Positions 11,501-23,700 of a DNA stretch of 64,000 bases are shown here, piece after piece; position 1 is the first letter of the stretch; the number at the start of each line of letters is the position of its first letter. The notes beneath the pieces are model-generated. The model did no database searches. It had not been told where the DNA came from and worked only from the letters and a program-made list of their open reading frames with translations. Both the position numbers and the translations under genes were made by a program. Source of the DNA: Isoperla grammatica (taxonomy: Eukaryota; Arthropoda; Insecta; Plecoptera; Perlodidae); contig OX246743.1 in assembly GCA_945910005.1 (NCBI GenBank), positions 2,926,122 to 2,990,121 on the forward strand, written 5' to 3'.

Positions 11501-13786
11501 GTCGTGTTTCGTGTCTACATCTCCGAGGACCAATGTTTTTGGGACGTGTTCATGCGCTTTGCGCTGGCAGAGAGCGATACCAGTAACTCTGGCTTGTTGA
11601 TCGGGGGTTGGGTCTGCCCTATCTCGAGCGGACGGACTAAATAGCGCAAAAGGACAGAATTGTGTTTGAGTTGAGCAATTTCGCTTTCTCCTCTTTCTTT
11701 TCTAAAGTGCTTTCACAGTCCCGAGACTGAAGCTTAATAATAAAGTACTTGACTGCTGCAGTAACTATTATAAAAGAACATCACTGTATATAAATAACTC
11801 CATTCAAGCAACAGGGTGATTTGATTTTTGAACGTAATAGAGAGATTCACGTTCTATTTATTTGAACCCACCAACAGGTTCTCCCGCCATTTCCTCTGCC
11901 AACGATTCAATAAAGCTGTCTAGTTTAAGCAGTGCCACAGACAGAAGCTATAAACGAGTGTGGCTTTAACCACTCTTCTCCCATACAATAAAACGTGTGC
12001 ACTTCAAACAGTCATTCACACTCTGAGCCAATATCCATGTTTACTATAAACACGCATTAAAAGCAACGCAATGTTCACAGATTATTTCTTGGCAATTTAT
12101 GCTTGCGATAAAGTAGCTCGCACAAAGGCAACTTGATCAATGAGAATGGCTCTACAATACAACCACAGATTCATGGTGTCGCTGCCGATTTTCAGGGTTT
12201 TTGGATTAACGTTCAAGGGGAAACTAACACACATTGAATCCAGTGACGTAGCGAGGTATTGGAACAGTTTAATGGGTCGCCTAAAGTCGTTACAAATTCT
12301 GGTGATGCAATAGACCTCTAGGAAATATGATAATGTTATGTCACGTGCTAAGATTTAAAGGCGTTGAGAATGTACTAATATTATCAATTAATCACGAGCC
12401 AATGTGGTAGTCTGTATAGCTAACTCTTACTGGGCATTGCGGCTCGGAGCCTGCCTGCTTTAATTGCATCCTTGTACGGAGCTTTCTTTCTTCTTGGTTT
12501 CATGTTTGCAAAGTTTGTTCATTGCCTTGGGCCTGCTGAAACTTGTCACAGCCGTCGCACTGTTTACCGGTTAAGTGAGGTAGATTTGATATTATATTGG
12601 ATACCTGTGGACTAACACTTTGTACGTCGTTAGCTTCAATGAGATCTAATACTGTGTCAACATTACGGTTTCACCGTCTTCAGAAAGATTGCAGTATAAG
12701 GCGTGGAACGAGGAAATTTCATCACCAATACATGAAAAGAAATGTAATTTCGATAAAAAAAAAACGAGCCAAATCTTGGAGAACTATAATATTTCTTTCA
12801 TCGGAAATATGAATCGTTCTAGAAGGGAAACATTTGAAGCAACGTTACGAAAGTCTTCAAAGCGATCTTCCAGTTGCGTGATAAAAATATAAAGCACTTT
12901 GATAAAGAAACCCTGACTTTTGCAAATGTAATGGGTGACCCGTCCGCTAGCTCATGACACCTGTCTTTTGAAAAAGGTTTCTTCATTCAACCTAATTCTT
13001 TATATTGATTGACAAGTCTGCAAAACCACCAGTTTCCTTAACCCATTTAGACATCATGTTTTCATTTGAGAAAGTTCAATCCTGCAACCATAATCAAATG
13101 TGCAATTTTTGGGGAAAAATATATATCTTTTAAGTTCGTTTCCATTATTTTCAAAATTTTGGCAAATTATGGATTTGAAATAGATCCCAAATTTTAAATG
13201 ATTTTTATTTTTTTGAACTCGATGTTGAAAGAGTGTTTTGTCTCATTTGTTTGCATTAATTTCTCATGTATAGGCCTACCTTAAAATTCTAGGAGTGAAA
13301 AATTAAGAAATGACCGGGACTTGTTTAGTTCTGTTTCTTCTGTTTCTTCTTCACGTCTGGGGTTTCAATATCCAATAAAAATAATAATAACTATAAAATT
13401 TGCATTTTTTAAAATGTGTTTTTCCTAGCTTCAAAAATAATTTGTTTCACTTAAAATATGTTAAATGAAATGGCCCTTCATATTTTCACCACCCCTGTAA
13501 AGTCCTCATAAGACAGAACGAGGGAAAGTGTCTGAATGGGTAATGTAAGGTTAATGTATTGTTTGTCATCATATCAGATTGCTGAATATTTTGCCTTAAA
13601 TGACTTTCTACTACTTCTACTTGCCAAAAGATTTCTTTGTGAGTTCTGAAGGTAGTTTGACGTAGCAAAACTTTAAATAGCCTACAAATTAGTCTATCTG
13701 CAGCAATAGACATTTAGCACAGCAGATTTGGAAGCAATTTGAAGCACTGCGGTTTGAAAGCAATTACTGAGCTAGGTTTTACTGAA
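11501..13786. other. unassigned DNA
   Basis: No gene recognised. ORFs of 64-75 codons at 12597-12892 (+) and 13486-13713 (minus) look random. Confidence 0.35.
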
Positions 13787-14407
13787 GCATCATTCACAAT
13801 CTGTTTTAAGGCGTAAGGAAAAGTCGTAAAGGCTGGTCCACACAGATTTTTTAAGCATAAGATTTAAGGTTTTAAGACGTTGTTTTAAGAACAACAATGA
13901 AAACAATGTCTTAAAACTAAAACTTTGTGTGAACGCCAGTACGTGTTTCCTATGATCCAACTTTACGACTACGCGTTAAACCTTAAATCTTATGCTTAAA
14001 AAATCTGTGTGGACCAGCCTTAAGGTTTATGTCGCAAGGCGTAGGAAACGCCAACCGTTCACAATGACAATATTTTGTAAACGCCCCGTTGTTCTACGCA
14101 TGCGCAACGGACGCGGCGATGACGATACACAGCCTTTTGTACGTTCGACCACGGTGTTGGACACATGACTGCATGGCAGTGTATCAACTGTGTATGGTAG
14201 GAGTGGGAGATTCCTTGTTGTGATTGGTTCGTCGTAAGAGTCTTGTCGTAAGAATTGGATTTTGGGCAATTCACTACGACTTGCGGCTTACGCCTTATAA
14301 CATACGACGCGTTGTGAACAGTAACATTGAAACATACGCTTGGCAATATTAAACCATACGCCTTACGCCTTAGACTTTACGCCTTAAAACTTATTGTGAA
14401 TGAGCCT
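13787..14407. mobile_element. outer MITE interrupted by a second MITE
   Basis: The left end ATCATTCACAATCTGTTTTA with AGGCGTAAGG near 13790 pairs with the right end, whose complement reads CTCATTCACAATAAGTTTTA with AGGCGTAAAG, ending near 14407. The interior is rich in ACGCCTTA/TAAGGCG motifs. The 191-bp element at 13830-14020 lies inside the left part, so this element is older. Without it the element is about 430 bp. No transposase is present. Confidence 0.75.
13830..14020. mobile_element. 191-bp MITE with about 44-bp perfect TIRs, nested
   Basis: Both ends read AGGCTGGTCCACACAGATTT inward, and the match continues through TTTAAGCATAAGATTTAAGG. TAA flanks both sides (13827-13829 and 14021-14023), fitting a 3-bp TWA duplication of the PIF/Harbinger type; that assignment is inference. 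A second copy of exactly the same length lies at 62587-62777. Confidence 0.9.
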
Positions 14408-15018
14408 TTATAAAACACCAGCTCATAGCGCCATTTATTACTTGTAGAACAAGAGATGTACCTACGTATTTCCTCATTTTTTTTTTTTAATATAGTATGA
14501 TGGAAACGTGCAGACATTCAGACGTTTTTGTAGAAAATTAAGTTATGAAATCGCTCCATATTTGAGAGTATTTGAGACAGCGGAGAAGAATAATTCAAGA
14601 GACTTTGGAACGCCATAAAACAATGATCGCGGGTATTCGATCATGTTTCCCCACTACCGACTAAAACAAGGAGCGTGGAGCATTTCCACCCCTTTCCCCA
14701 CTACTCACTACGCCACTTTAACTCTTGTTGGGAGGAATACCCTACAGTTTCTACTTCTGTGTGACAAAATTATACTACTACTACATTATACCACAGATAA
14801 AATAATTGTTAGCAGATAAACAACGCCCGTGTTAAATGTGCTCCGCGGTTTGATTTGAACTAGAATCTAGTTATCAACGCGACCGCATTGCCGCGCCAGC
14901 GTCGCTCTTGGCGAAATAGTCGCCATCTGGAGGGTGCGGGAGGCAACGGTTTCTATGAAGCTGTACTGCCCAGTCGACGAAGGTCGGAGTGTCAGGTGGT
15001 CGTTTTATCTGCCTACCG
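14408..15018. other. unassigned DNA
   Basis: No gene or clear repeat. Confidence 0.35.
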
Positions 15019-15290
15019 CAATGATATTCAACAGCTATAGTAGGCTAGATCACCAGTCCCCCAACCTTCCACTGAGTAGCAAGCGTAGCGATTTGAAGCC
15101 ATTTTGAGATGGGCAATTTACATGCTAATGTGGACCTTTTAGTACTGCTAGCGCTGCCAATGGCAGAAAGTCGCATTAGAAACTCATATTCCCGCCTCTG
15201 TTATTTGCCCATTTGAAGATGGCATCAAATTGAAACGCTTGTGGCTGCTAGGCTGCGCATCTAGCCTACTATAGCTGTTGAATATCATTG
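15019..15290. mobile_element. inverted-repeat element, about 272 bp
   Basis: Perfect 31-bp arms at 15019-15049 (CAATGATATTCAACAGC...) and 15260-15290. Less perfect inner pairing (AAGCGTAGCGATTTGAAGCC with its counterpart near 15200-15245) makes most of the unit fold back. No coding sequence. Confidence 0.8.
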
Positions 15291-15530
15291 GCCTACTGTG
15301 TTGCGAAGTGTTGAAGCGCTTTGTGCAGTAGGCCTACAATGCCTGCGGCGGTTGAAGCTAGCCAAGCCGCATTCCAATGGGACAAAGACACCCCAAACCT
15401 CGAAAGTGAGCGGGAGAAGAGATAGGAATGAAACTTTCAGAAGAACGTAACCACCAAGTCACAGGTAATTAAACTATACCAAAGCCGAATAGAAAATAGT
15501 TACTACAGAAACAAAAATATAGAATTGTAC

Positions 15531-16151
15531 CATTGAGTTTGTTAGTGTAGGGTAGAGACCCAGCGGCCATTGGCGGCTCTCTACCAATAAATTTCCCGTG
15601 GACTCTAGTAGTGCGAGCGCGTACCGCTAGAAAGCGCTACATGTACCCACTGATGTCAGCGTTCCTGTGGAAAGAAAGGGATACTACGTAGTACGCGCAG
15701 ATGCGACGTCAGAAGATCACGTGGTGTAGTCCGAGCCTAGGTCTAGGCCCAACTCTTTTAGTCTAGGCCATTACTAGGCTACAATAAGCCTAGGCCTACA
15801 TTAATAGGCCTACATTAGTAACGTAGTACTACAGCCTAGTCTATATAATGTATAAAATCTTATTTAATGTGTTGTAATAAAGTATTAGCTTACTTATTGT
15901 TAACTTCGTGCCCGTTTGACATGTTTATCAGAACAAATGATAATGCTTTAATAACAATATCCACCGCCATCTGGATACTACTACCTTACCGACTTCGCAT
16001 CTGCGCGTACTGCGTAGTATCCCTTTCTTTCCACAGGAACGCTGACATCAGTGAGAACATGTAGCGCTTTCTAGCGGTACGCGCTCGCACTACTAGAGGT
16101 AGCAGCCGCCAATGGCCGCTGTGTCTCTACCATACACTAACAAACTCAATG
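15531..16151. mobile_element. 621-bp foldback element with 7-bp target-site duplication
   Basis: Starts CATTGAGTTTGTTAGTGTA and ends with the inverted complement. The arms pair from the termini to about 15710 and 15992, with one insertion of about 24 bp in the left arm near 15581. The direct repeat ATTGTAC lies immediately outside both ends (15524-15530 and 16152-16158). The centre is rich in CTAGGCCTA motifs. The 65-codon ORF at 15867-16064 is not recognisable as transposase. The superfamily is unassigned. Confidence 0.88.
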
Positions 16152-16158
16152 ATTGTAC

Positions 16159-17309
16159 TTTTGGAACCTTCTGCTTTAGGAGGCAGAAATCTCTTCCACC
16201 TGCATGTTTGATTAAATGAGATATTCTAACCCATGCAGCGATATGAAGTTTGTATCGACCTAAAACCTATACAGGACAAATCTAGCTTGACTCTATAAAA
16301 ACGAACGATCGAGTAAGGATTCTTCACTTTGCATCTCAAAGAAAGTTGAGACCGTTTACCATAAAGCTGAAGGTTCTCGCAGTTGGTAACGGGGAGAAGC
16401 AGCCTGACACTACTCGTACGGCGGCACCTACCTCAGACGAGATGTCAACCACCCAGCACCTACCTCAGACAAGATGTCAACCGCCTATTCCCGACTCTCT
16501 GGATATAATAGTTCGAGGTTTCGTATCAACTTCTATGCTTCTATAAGCTACAATCAAGTTCTAGGCCAATACTGATGATAGTTTATCTTTACAACCCATA
16601 TTTTTTTAAGTATTCTAACCCAGACGATGAGTGGGTGAAACAACACTACATAACATCGGTGTTCATGCCAGGATTGAACCCTGAAACAGGTTTACTAAAC
16701 CAACGGCTAATTACTCAGGCTGTGTCTAGGCCACGCCACTAAACTGAGATGTAATATTATGTTTTGACAGCGATTATATCAATAACGCCCGGCAAATAAT
16801 ATACACAGTTGTACAACTCAAATCAGGCTGGTATATGTTTGTTTTGTGAAATGTTTTGGCAAACAACACTGTAACGGGTAAACCGAAGGAAGGAAAGGGA
16901 GTAAGGGCATAACAATTCGTGTTTAAAGCCCCCGGAACATGAATCAACTTAGGTAAACATTCTTCATGCTTGCTTTATAGGAGTGCATGGAACACTCGGA
17001 GCATAAATACAGCAACGTAACGAGCCCTTTCGCTTGGTGTCGCGTCCGTCAATGACGTCATATGGCTAGCAGTGACGTCACAACGCTGACGGGTCAGACG
17101 CTAAACCTCTTCCAGCTCATTGGCATATTTACATTTCATGAAGAAAATATATTACAACACATTCCAGAGATCTAATGAAATAAAAGGGCGTCTGTTTATT
17201 TTTACTTGCCTACTCCCATGTTCAGTATAATACAGAATTTAGTTTGTAATTTAGTTCTTTTTCTATTACCTAAACAGAGAGGAAAACTTATGGACAACAG
17301 CCACACAAG
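16159..17309. other. unassigned DNA
   Basis: No gene recognised. This is where further dipeptidase exons would be expected on the minus strand. I looked for the HND-L-P-W and QFW codon patterns in this and the other sequence to the left and did not find them. Confidence 0.4.
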
Positions 17310-17384
17310 CTATAGAGGTAGCGGTAAGACTCGAGACTCTGAGCTCGCCTATTCGATTCCGGCCACCGGCAGTCCTGACTGACC
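17310..17384 (+). mobile_element. SINE family A, 5' fragment
   Basis: The tRNA-like head (GAGGTAGCGGTAAGACTC, then ATTCGATTCCGGCCACCGGC and AGTCCTGACTGA) matches the head of the complete copy at 2925. Several bases are deleted around box A and the anticodon region. The body and tail are missing. Confidence 0.75.
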
Positions 17385-17608
17385 GCTAAATATTCGCCCG
17401 CCGCTAACTTGTTTTCTCCAGGGCAACAACTAACCAGAATCCACGTGGTTTGAAGCAAACAAGTACCCGGCTGACTAAATATTTATACAGGTCTATGTTA
17501 TTATACAGGGCCGTAGAGTGTTGTAATACACAAATTAGCAAATTACATGTGTATGCAAGGGTATTGATGAAATATGGCTAAATCAAGGTAAAGTGAATAT
17601 CTACTCAC

Positions 17609-17786
17609 CCGTCTATGAGTGGTACGTCTCTGAGTATCCTTCTGACCACTTCTAGCCGCTCTTCGTGAGTCGTGGGGCCCACTGCGCTCAACGCTAAGGG
17701 CACTCCCAGCCCCACGCCTAGCGCAGAGAAGAGAAGGCACACGGCTATCGCGATACACCAGGGCTTCACTCGGACCTCCATTACCG
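17609..17786 (-). CDS. membrane dipeptidase (peptidase M19), N-terminal coding exon, partial
   Basis: Translation from the ATG at 17781 to the splice donor gives 57 full codons plus GG. Residues 2-7 are a short polar N-terminus (EVRVKP). Residues 8-31 are a hydrophobic signal peptide or anchor (WCIAIAVCLLFSALGVGLG, then VPLAL). Residues 32-58 (SAVGPTTHEERLEVV with RRILRDVPLIDG) match the start of the membrane dipeptidase catalytic domain, where PLIDG directly precedes the zinc-binding HND. The exon ends GACGG followed by GTGAGT, a consensus donor that splits the last Gly codon, so the next exon should begin by completing Gly and encoding HND. A TTGTGTTTCAG acceptor lies 5 nt upstream of the ATG, suggesting a 5'-UTR exon further right. 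Family members hydrolyse dipeptides and cysteinyl-glycine or leukotriene D4 at the cell surface. Later exons are not in the window, and a broken gene is possible. Family assignment rests on this short segment. Confidence 0.78.
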
Positions 17787-20700
17787 CTGAAACACAAGCA
17801 CGTGTGTACGTGAGTCATGGGGCCCACTGTGCTCAACACAGCCCCACGCCTAGCGCAGAGAAGAGAAGGCACGCGGCTATACCGGACCTCCATTACCGCT
17901 GAAACACAAGCACGTGTGTACGTGAGTCATGGGGCCCACTGCGCTCAACACAGCCCCACGCCTAGCGCAGAGAAGAGAAGGCACGCGGCTATACCGGACC
18001 TCCATTACCGCTGAAACACAAGCACGTGTGTACGTGAGTCACGGGGCCCACTGCGCTCAACACAGCCCCACGCCTGGCGCAGAGAAGAGAAGGCACGCGG
18101 CTATACCGGACCTCCATTACCGCTGAAACACAAGCACGTGTGTACGTGAGTCATGGGGCCCACTGCGCTCAACACAGCCCCACGCCTGGCGCAGAGAAGA
18201 GAAGGCACACGGCTATACCGGACCTCCATTACCGCTGAAACACAAGCACGTGTGTACGTGAGTCATGGGGCCCACTGCGCTCAACACAGCCCCACGCCTA
18301 GCGCAGAGAAGAGAAGGCACGCGGCTATACCGGACCTCCATTACCGCTGAAACACAAGCACGTGTGTACGTGAGACACGGGGCCCACTGCGCTCAACACA
18401 GCCCCACGCCTGGCGCAGAGAAGAGAAGGCACACGGCTATACCGGACCTCCATTACCGCTGAAACACAAGCACGTGTGTACGTGAGTCATGGGGCCCACT
18501 GCGCTCAACACAGCCCCACGCCTAGCGCAGAGAAGAGAAGGCACGCGGCTATACCGGACCTCCATTACCGCTGAAACACAAGCACGTGTGAACGTGAGTC
18601 ACGGGGCCCACTGCGCTCAACACAGCCCCACGCCTGGCGCAGAGAAGAGAAGGCACGCGGCTATACCGGACCTCCATTACCGCTGAAACACAAGCACGTG
18701 TGTACGTGAGTCATGGGGCCCACTGCGCTCAACACAGCCCCACGCCTAGCGCAGAGAAGAGAAGGCACACGGCTATACCGGACCTCCATTACCGCTGAAA
18801 CACAAGCACGTGTGTACGTGAGTCACGGGGCCCACTGCGCTCAACACAGCCCCACGCCTGGCGCAGAGAAGAGAAGGCACACGGCTATACCGGACCTCCA
18901 TTACCGCTGAAACACAAGCACGTGTGTACGTGAGTCATGGGGCCCACTGCGCTCAACACAGCCCCACGCCTGGCGCAGAGAAGAGAAGGCACGCGGCTAT
19001 ACCGGACCTCCATTACCGCTGAAACACAAGCACGTGTGTACGTGAGTCACGGGGCCCACTGCGCTCAACACAGCCCCACGCCTGGCGCAGAGAAGAGAAG
19101 GCACACGGCTATACCGGACCTCCATTACCGCTGAAACACAAGCACGTGTGTACGTGAGTCATGGGGCCCACTGTGCTCAACACAGCCCCACGCCTAGCGC
19201 AGAGAAGAGAAGGCACGCGGCTATACCGGACCTCCATTACCGCTGAAACACAAGCACGTGTGTACGTGAGTCACGGGGCCCACTGCGCTCAACACAGCCC
19301 CACGCCTGGCGCAGAGAAGAGAAGGCACACGGCTATACCGGACCTCCATTACCGCTGAAACACAAGCACGTGTGTACGTGAGTCACGGGGCCCACTGCGC
19401 TCAACACAGCCCCACGCCTGGCGCAGAGAAGAGAAGGCACGCGGCTATACCGGACCTCCATTACCGCTGAAACACAAGCACGTGTGTACGTGAGTCACGG
19501 GGCCCACTGCGCTCAACACAGCCCCACGCCTAGCGCAGAGAAGAGAAGGCACGCGGCTATACCGGACCTCCATTACCGCTGAAACACAAGCACGTGTGTA
19601 CGTGAGTCACGGGGCCCACTGCGCTCAACGCAGCCCCACGCCTAGCGCAGAGAAGAGAAGGCACGCGGCTATACCGGACCTCCATTACCGCTGAAACACA
19701 AGCACGTGTGTACGTGAGTCACGGGGCCCACTGCGCTCAACACAGCCCCACGCCTAGCGCAGAGAAGAGAAGGCACACAGCTATACCGGACCTCCATTAC
19801 CGCTGAAACACAAGCACGTGTGTACGTGAGTCACGGGGCCCACTGCGCTCAACACAGCCCCACGCCTGGCGCAGAGAAGAGAAGGCACGCGGCTATACCG
19901 GACCTCCATTACCGCTGAAACACAAGCACGTGTGTACGTGAGTCACGGGGCCCACTGCGCTCAACGCAGCCCCACGCCTAGCGCAGAGAAGAGAAGGCAC
20001 GCGGCTATACCGGACCTCCATTACCGCTGAAACACAAGCACGTGTGTACGTGAGTCACGGGGCCCACTGCGCTCAACACAGCCCCACGCCTGGCGCAGAG
20101 AAGAGAAGGCACGCGGCTATACCGGACCTCCATTACCGCTGAAACACAAGCACGTGTGTACGTGAGTCATGGGGCCCACTGCGCTCAACACAGCCCCACG
20201 CCTAGCGCAGAGAAGAGAAGGCACGCGGCTATACCGGACCTCCATTACCGCTGAAACACAAGCACGTGTGTACGTGAGTCACGGGGCCCACTGCGCTCAA
20301 CACAGCCCCACGCCTAGCGCAGAGAAGAGAAGGCACGTGGCTATACCGGACCTCCATTACCGCTGAAACACAAGCACGTGTGTACGTGAGACACGGGGCC
20401 CACTGCGCTCAACACAGCCCCACGCCTAGCGCAGAGAAGAGAAGGCACGTGGCTATACCGGACCTCCATTACCGCTGAAACACAAGCACGTGTGTACGTG
20501 AGTCACGGGGCCCACTGCGCTCAACACAGCCCCACGCCTAGCGCAGAGAAGAGAAGGCACGCGGCTATACCGGACCTCCATTACCGCTGAAACACAAGCA
20601 CGTGTGTACGTGAGTCACGGGGCCCACTGCGCTCAACACAGCCCCACGCCTGGCGCAGAGAAGAGAAGGCACGCGGCTATACCGGACCTCCATTACCGCT

Positions 20701-23700
20701 GAAACACAAGCACGTGTGTACGTGAGTCATGGGGCCCACTGCGCTCAACAGCCCCACGCCTGGCGCAGAGAAGAGAAGGCACACGGCTGTACCGGACCTC
20801 CATTACCGCTGAAACACAAGCACGTGTGTACGTGAGTCATGGGGCCCACTGCGCTCAACACAGCCCCACGCCTAGCGCAGAGAAGAGAAGGCACGCGGCT
20901 ATACCGGACCTCCATTACCGCTGAAACACAAGCACGTGTGTACGTGAGTCACGGGGCCCACTGCGCTCAACACAGCCCCACGCCTAGCGCAGAGAAGAGA
21001 AGGCACGCGGCTATACCGGACCTCCATTACCGCTGAAACACAAGCACGTGTGTACGTGAGTCATGGGGCCCACTGCGCTCAACACAGCCCCACGCCTAGC
21101 GCAGAGAAGAGAAGGCACGCGGCTATACCGGACCTCCATTACCGCTGAAACACAAGCACGTGTGTACGTGAGACACGGGGCCCACTGCGCTCAACACAGC
21201 CCCACGCCTAGCGCAGAGAAGAGAAGGCACGCGGCTATACCGGACCTCCATTACCGCTGAAACACAAGCACGTGTGTACGTGAGTCACGGGGCCCACTGC
21301 ACTCAACACAGCCCCACGCCTAGCGCAGAGAAGAGAAGGCACGCGGCTATACCGGACCTCCATTACCGCTGAAACACAAGCACGTGTGTACGTGAGTCAC
21401 GGGGCCCACTGCGCTCAACACAGCCCCACGCCTGGCGCAGAGAAGAGAAGGCACGCGGCTATACCGGACCTCCATTACCGCTGAAACACAAGCACGTGTG
21501 TACGTGAGTCACGGGGCCCACTGCGCTCAACACAGCCCCACGCCTGGCGCAGAGAAGAGAAGGCACACGGCTATACCGGACCTCCATTACCGCTGAAACA
21601 CAAGCACGTGTGTACGTGAGTCACGGGGCCCACTGCACTCAACACAGCCCCACGCCTAGCGCAGAGAAGAGAAGGCACGCGGCTATACCGGACCTCCATT
21701 ACCGCTGAAACACAAGCACGTGTGTACGTGAGACACGGGGCCCACTGCGCTCAACACAGCCCCACGCCTGGCGCAGAGAAGAGAAGGCACACGGCTATAC
21801 CGGACCTCCATTACCGCTGAAACACAAGCACGTGTGTACGTGAGTCACGGGGCCCACTGCGCTCTACACAGCCCCACGCCTAGCGCAGAGAAGAGAAGGC
21901 ACGCGGCTATACCGGACCTCCATTACCGCTGAAACACAAGCACGTGTGTACGTGAGTCACGGGGCTCACTGCGCTCAACACAGCCCCACGCCTAGCGCAG
22001 AGAAGAGAAGGCACGCGGCTATACCGGACCTCCATTACCGCTGAAACACAAGCACGTGTGTACGTGAGACACGGGGCCCACTGCGCTCAACACAGCCCCA
22101 CGCCTGGCGCAGAGAAGAGAAGGCACGCGGCTATACCGGACCTCCATTACCGCTGAAACACAAGCACGTGTGTACGTGAGTCACGGGGCCCACTGCGCTC
22201 AACACAGCCCCACGCCTAGCGCAGAGAAGAGAAGGCACGCGGCTATACCGGACCTCCATTACCGCTGAAACACAAGCACGTGTGTACGTGAGTCACGGGG
22301 CCCACTGCGCTCAACACAGCCCCACGCCTAGCGCAGAGAAGAGAAGGCACACGGCTATACCGGACCTCCATTACCGCTGAAACACAAGCACGTGTGTACG
22401 TGAGACACGGGGCCCACTGCGCTCAACACAGCCCCACGCCTGGCGCAGAGAAGAGAAGGCACGCGGCTATACCGGACCTCCATTACCGCTGAAACACAAG
22501 CACGTGTGTACGTGAGTCACGGGGCCCACTGCGCTCAACACAGCCCCACGCCTAGCGCAGAGAAGAGAAGGCACGCGGCTATACCGGACCTCCATTACCG
22601 CTGAAACACAAGCACGTGTGTACGTGAGTCATGGGGCCCACTGCACTCAACACAGCCCCACGCCTAGCGCAGAGAAGAGAAGGCACGCGGCTATACCGGA
22701 CCTCCATTACCGCTGAAACACAAGCACGTGTGTACGTGAGTCACGGGGCCCACTGCGCTCAACACAGCCCCACGCCTAGCGCAGAGAAGAGAAGGCACGT
22801 GGCTATACCGGACCTCCATTACCGCTGAAACACAAGCACGTGTGTACGTGAGACACGGGGCCCACTGCGCTCAACACAGCCCCACGCCTGGCGCAGAGAA
22901 GAGAAGGCACGCGGCTATACCGGACCTCCATTACCGCTGAAACACAAGCACGTGTGTACGTGAGACACGGGGCCCACTGCGCTCAACACAGCCCCACGCC
23001 TAGCGCAGAGAAGAGAAGGCACGCGGCTATACCGGACCTCCATTACCGCTGAAACACAAGCACGTGTGTACGTGAGTCACGGGGCCCACTGCGCTCAACA
23101 CAGCCCCACGCCTAGCGCAGAGAAGAGAAGGCACGCGGCTATACCGGACCTCCATTACCGCTGAAACACAAGCACGTGTGTACGTGAGTCACGGGGCCCA
23201 CTGCGCTCAACACAGCCCCACGCCTGGCGCAGAGAAGAGAAGGCACGCGGCTATACCGGACCTCCATTACCGCTGAAACACAAGCACGTGGGTACGTGAG
23301 TCATGGGGCCCACTGCGCTCAACACAGCCCCACGCCTGGCGCAGAGAAGAGAAGGCACGCGGCTATACCGGACCTCCATTACCGCTGAAACACAAGCACG
23401 TGTGTACGTGAGTCATGGGGCCCACTGCGCTCAACACAGCCCCACGCCTAGCGCAGAGAAGAGAAGGCACGCGGCTATACCGGACCTCCATTACCGCTGA
23501 AACACAAGCACGTGTGTACGTGAGTCACGGGGCCCACTGCGCTCAACACAGCCCCACGCCTAGCGCAGAGAAGAGAAGGCACACAGCTATACCGGACCTC
23601 CATTACCGCTGAAACACAAGCACGTGTGTACGTGAGTCACGGGGCCCACTGCGCTCAACGCAGCCCCACGCCTGGCGCAGAGAAGAGAAGGCACGCGGCT

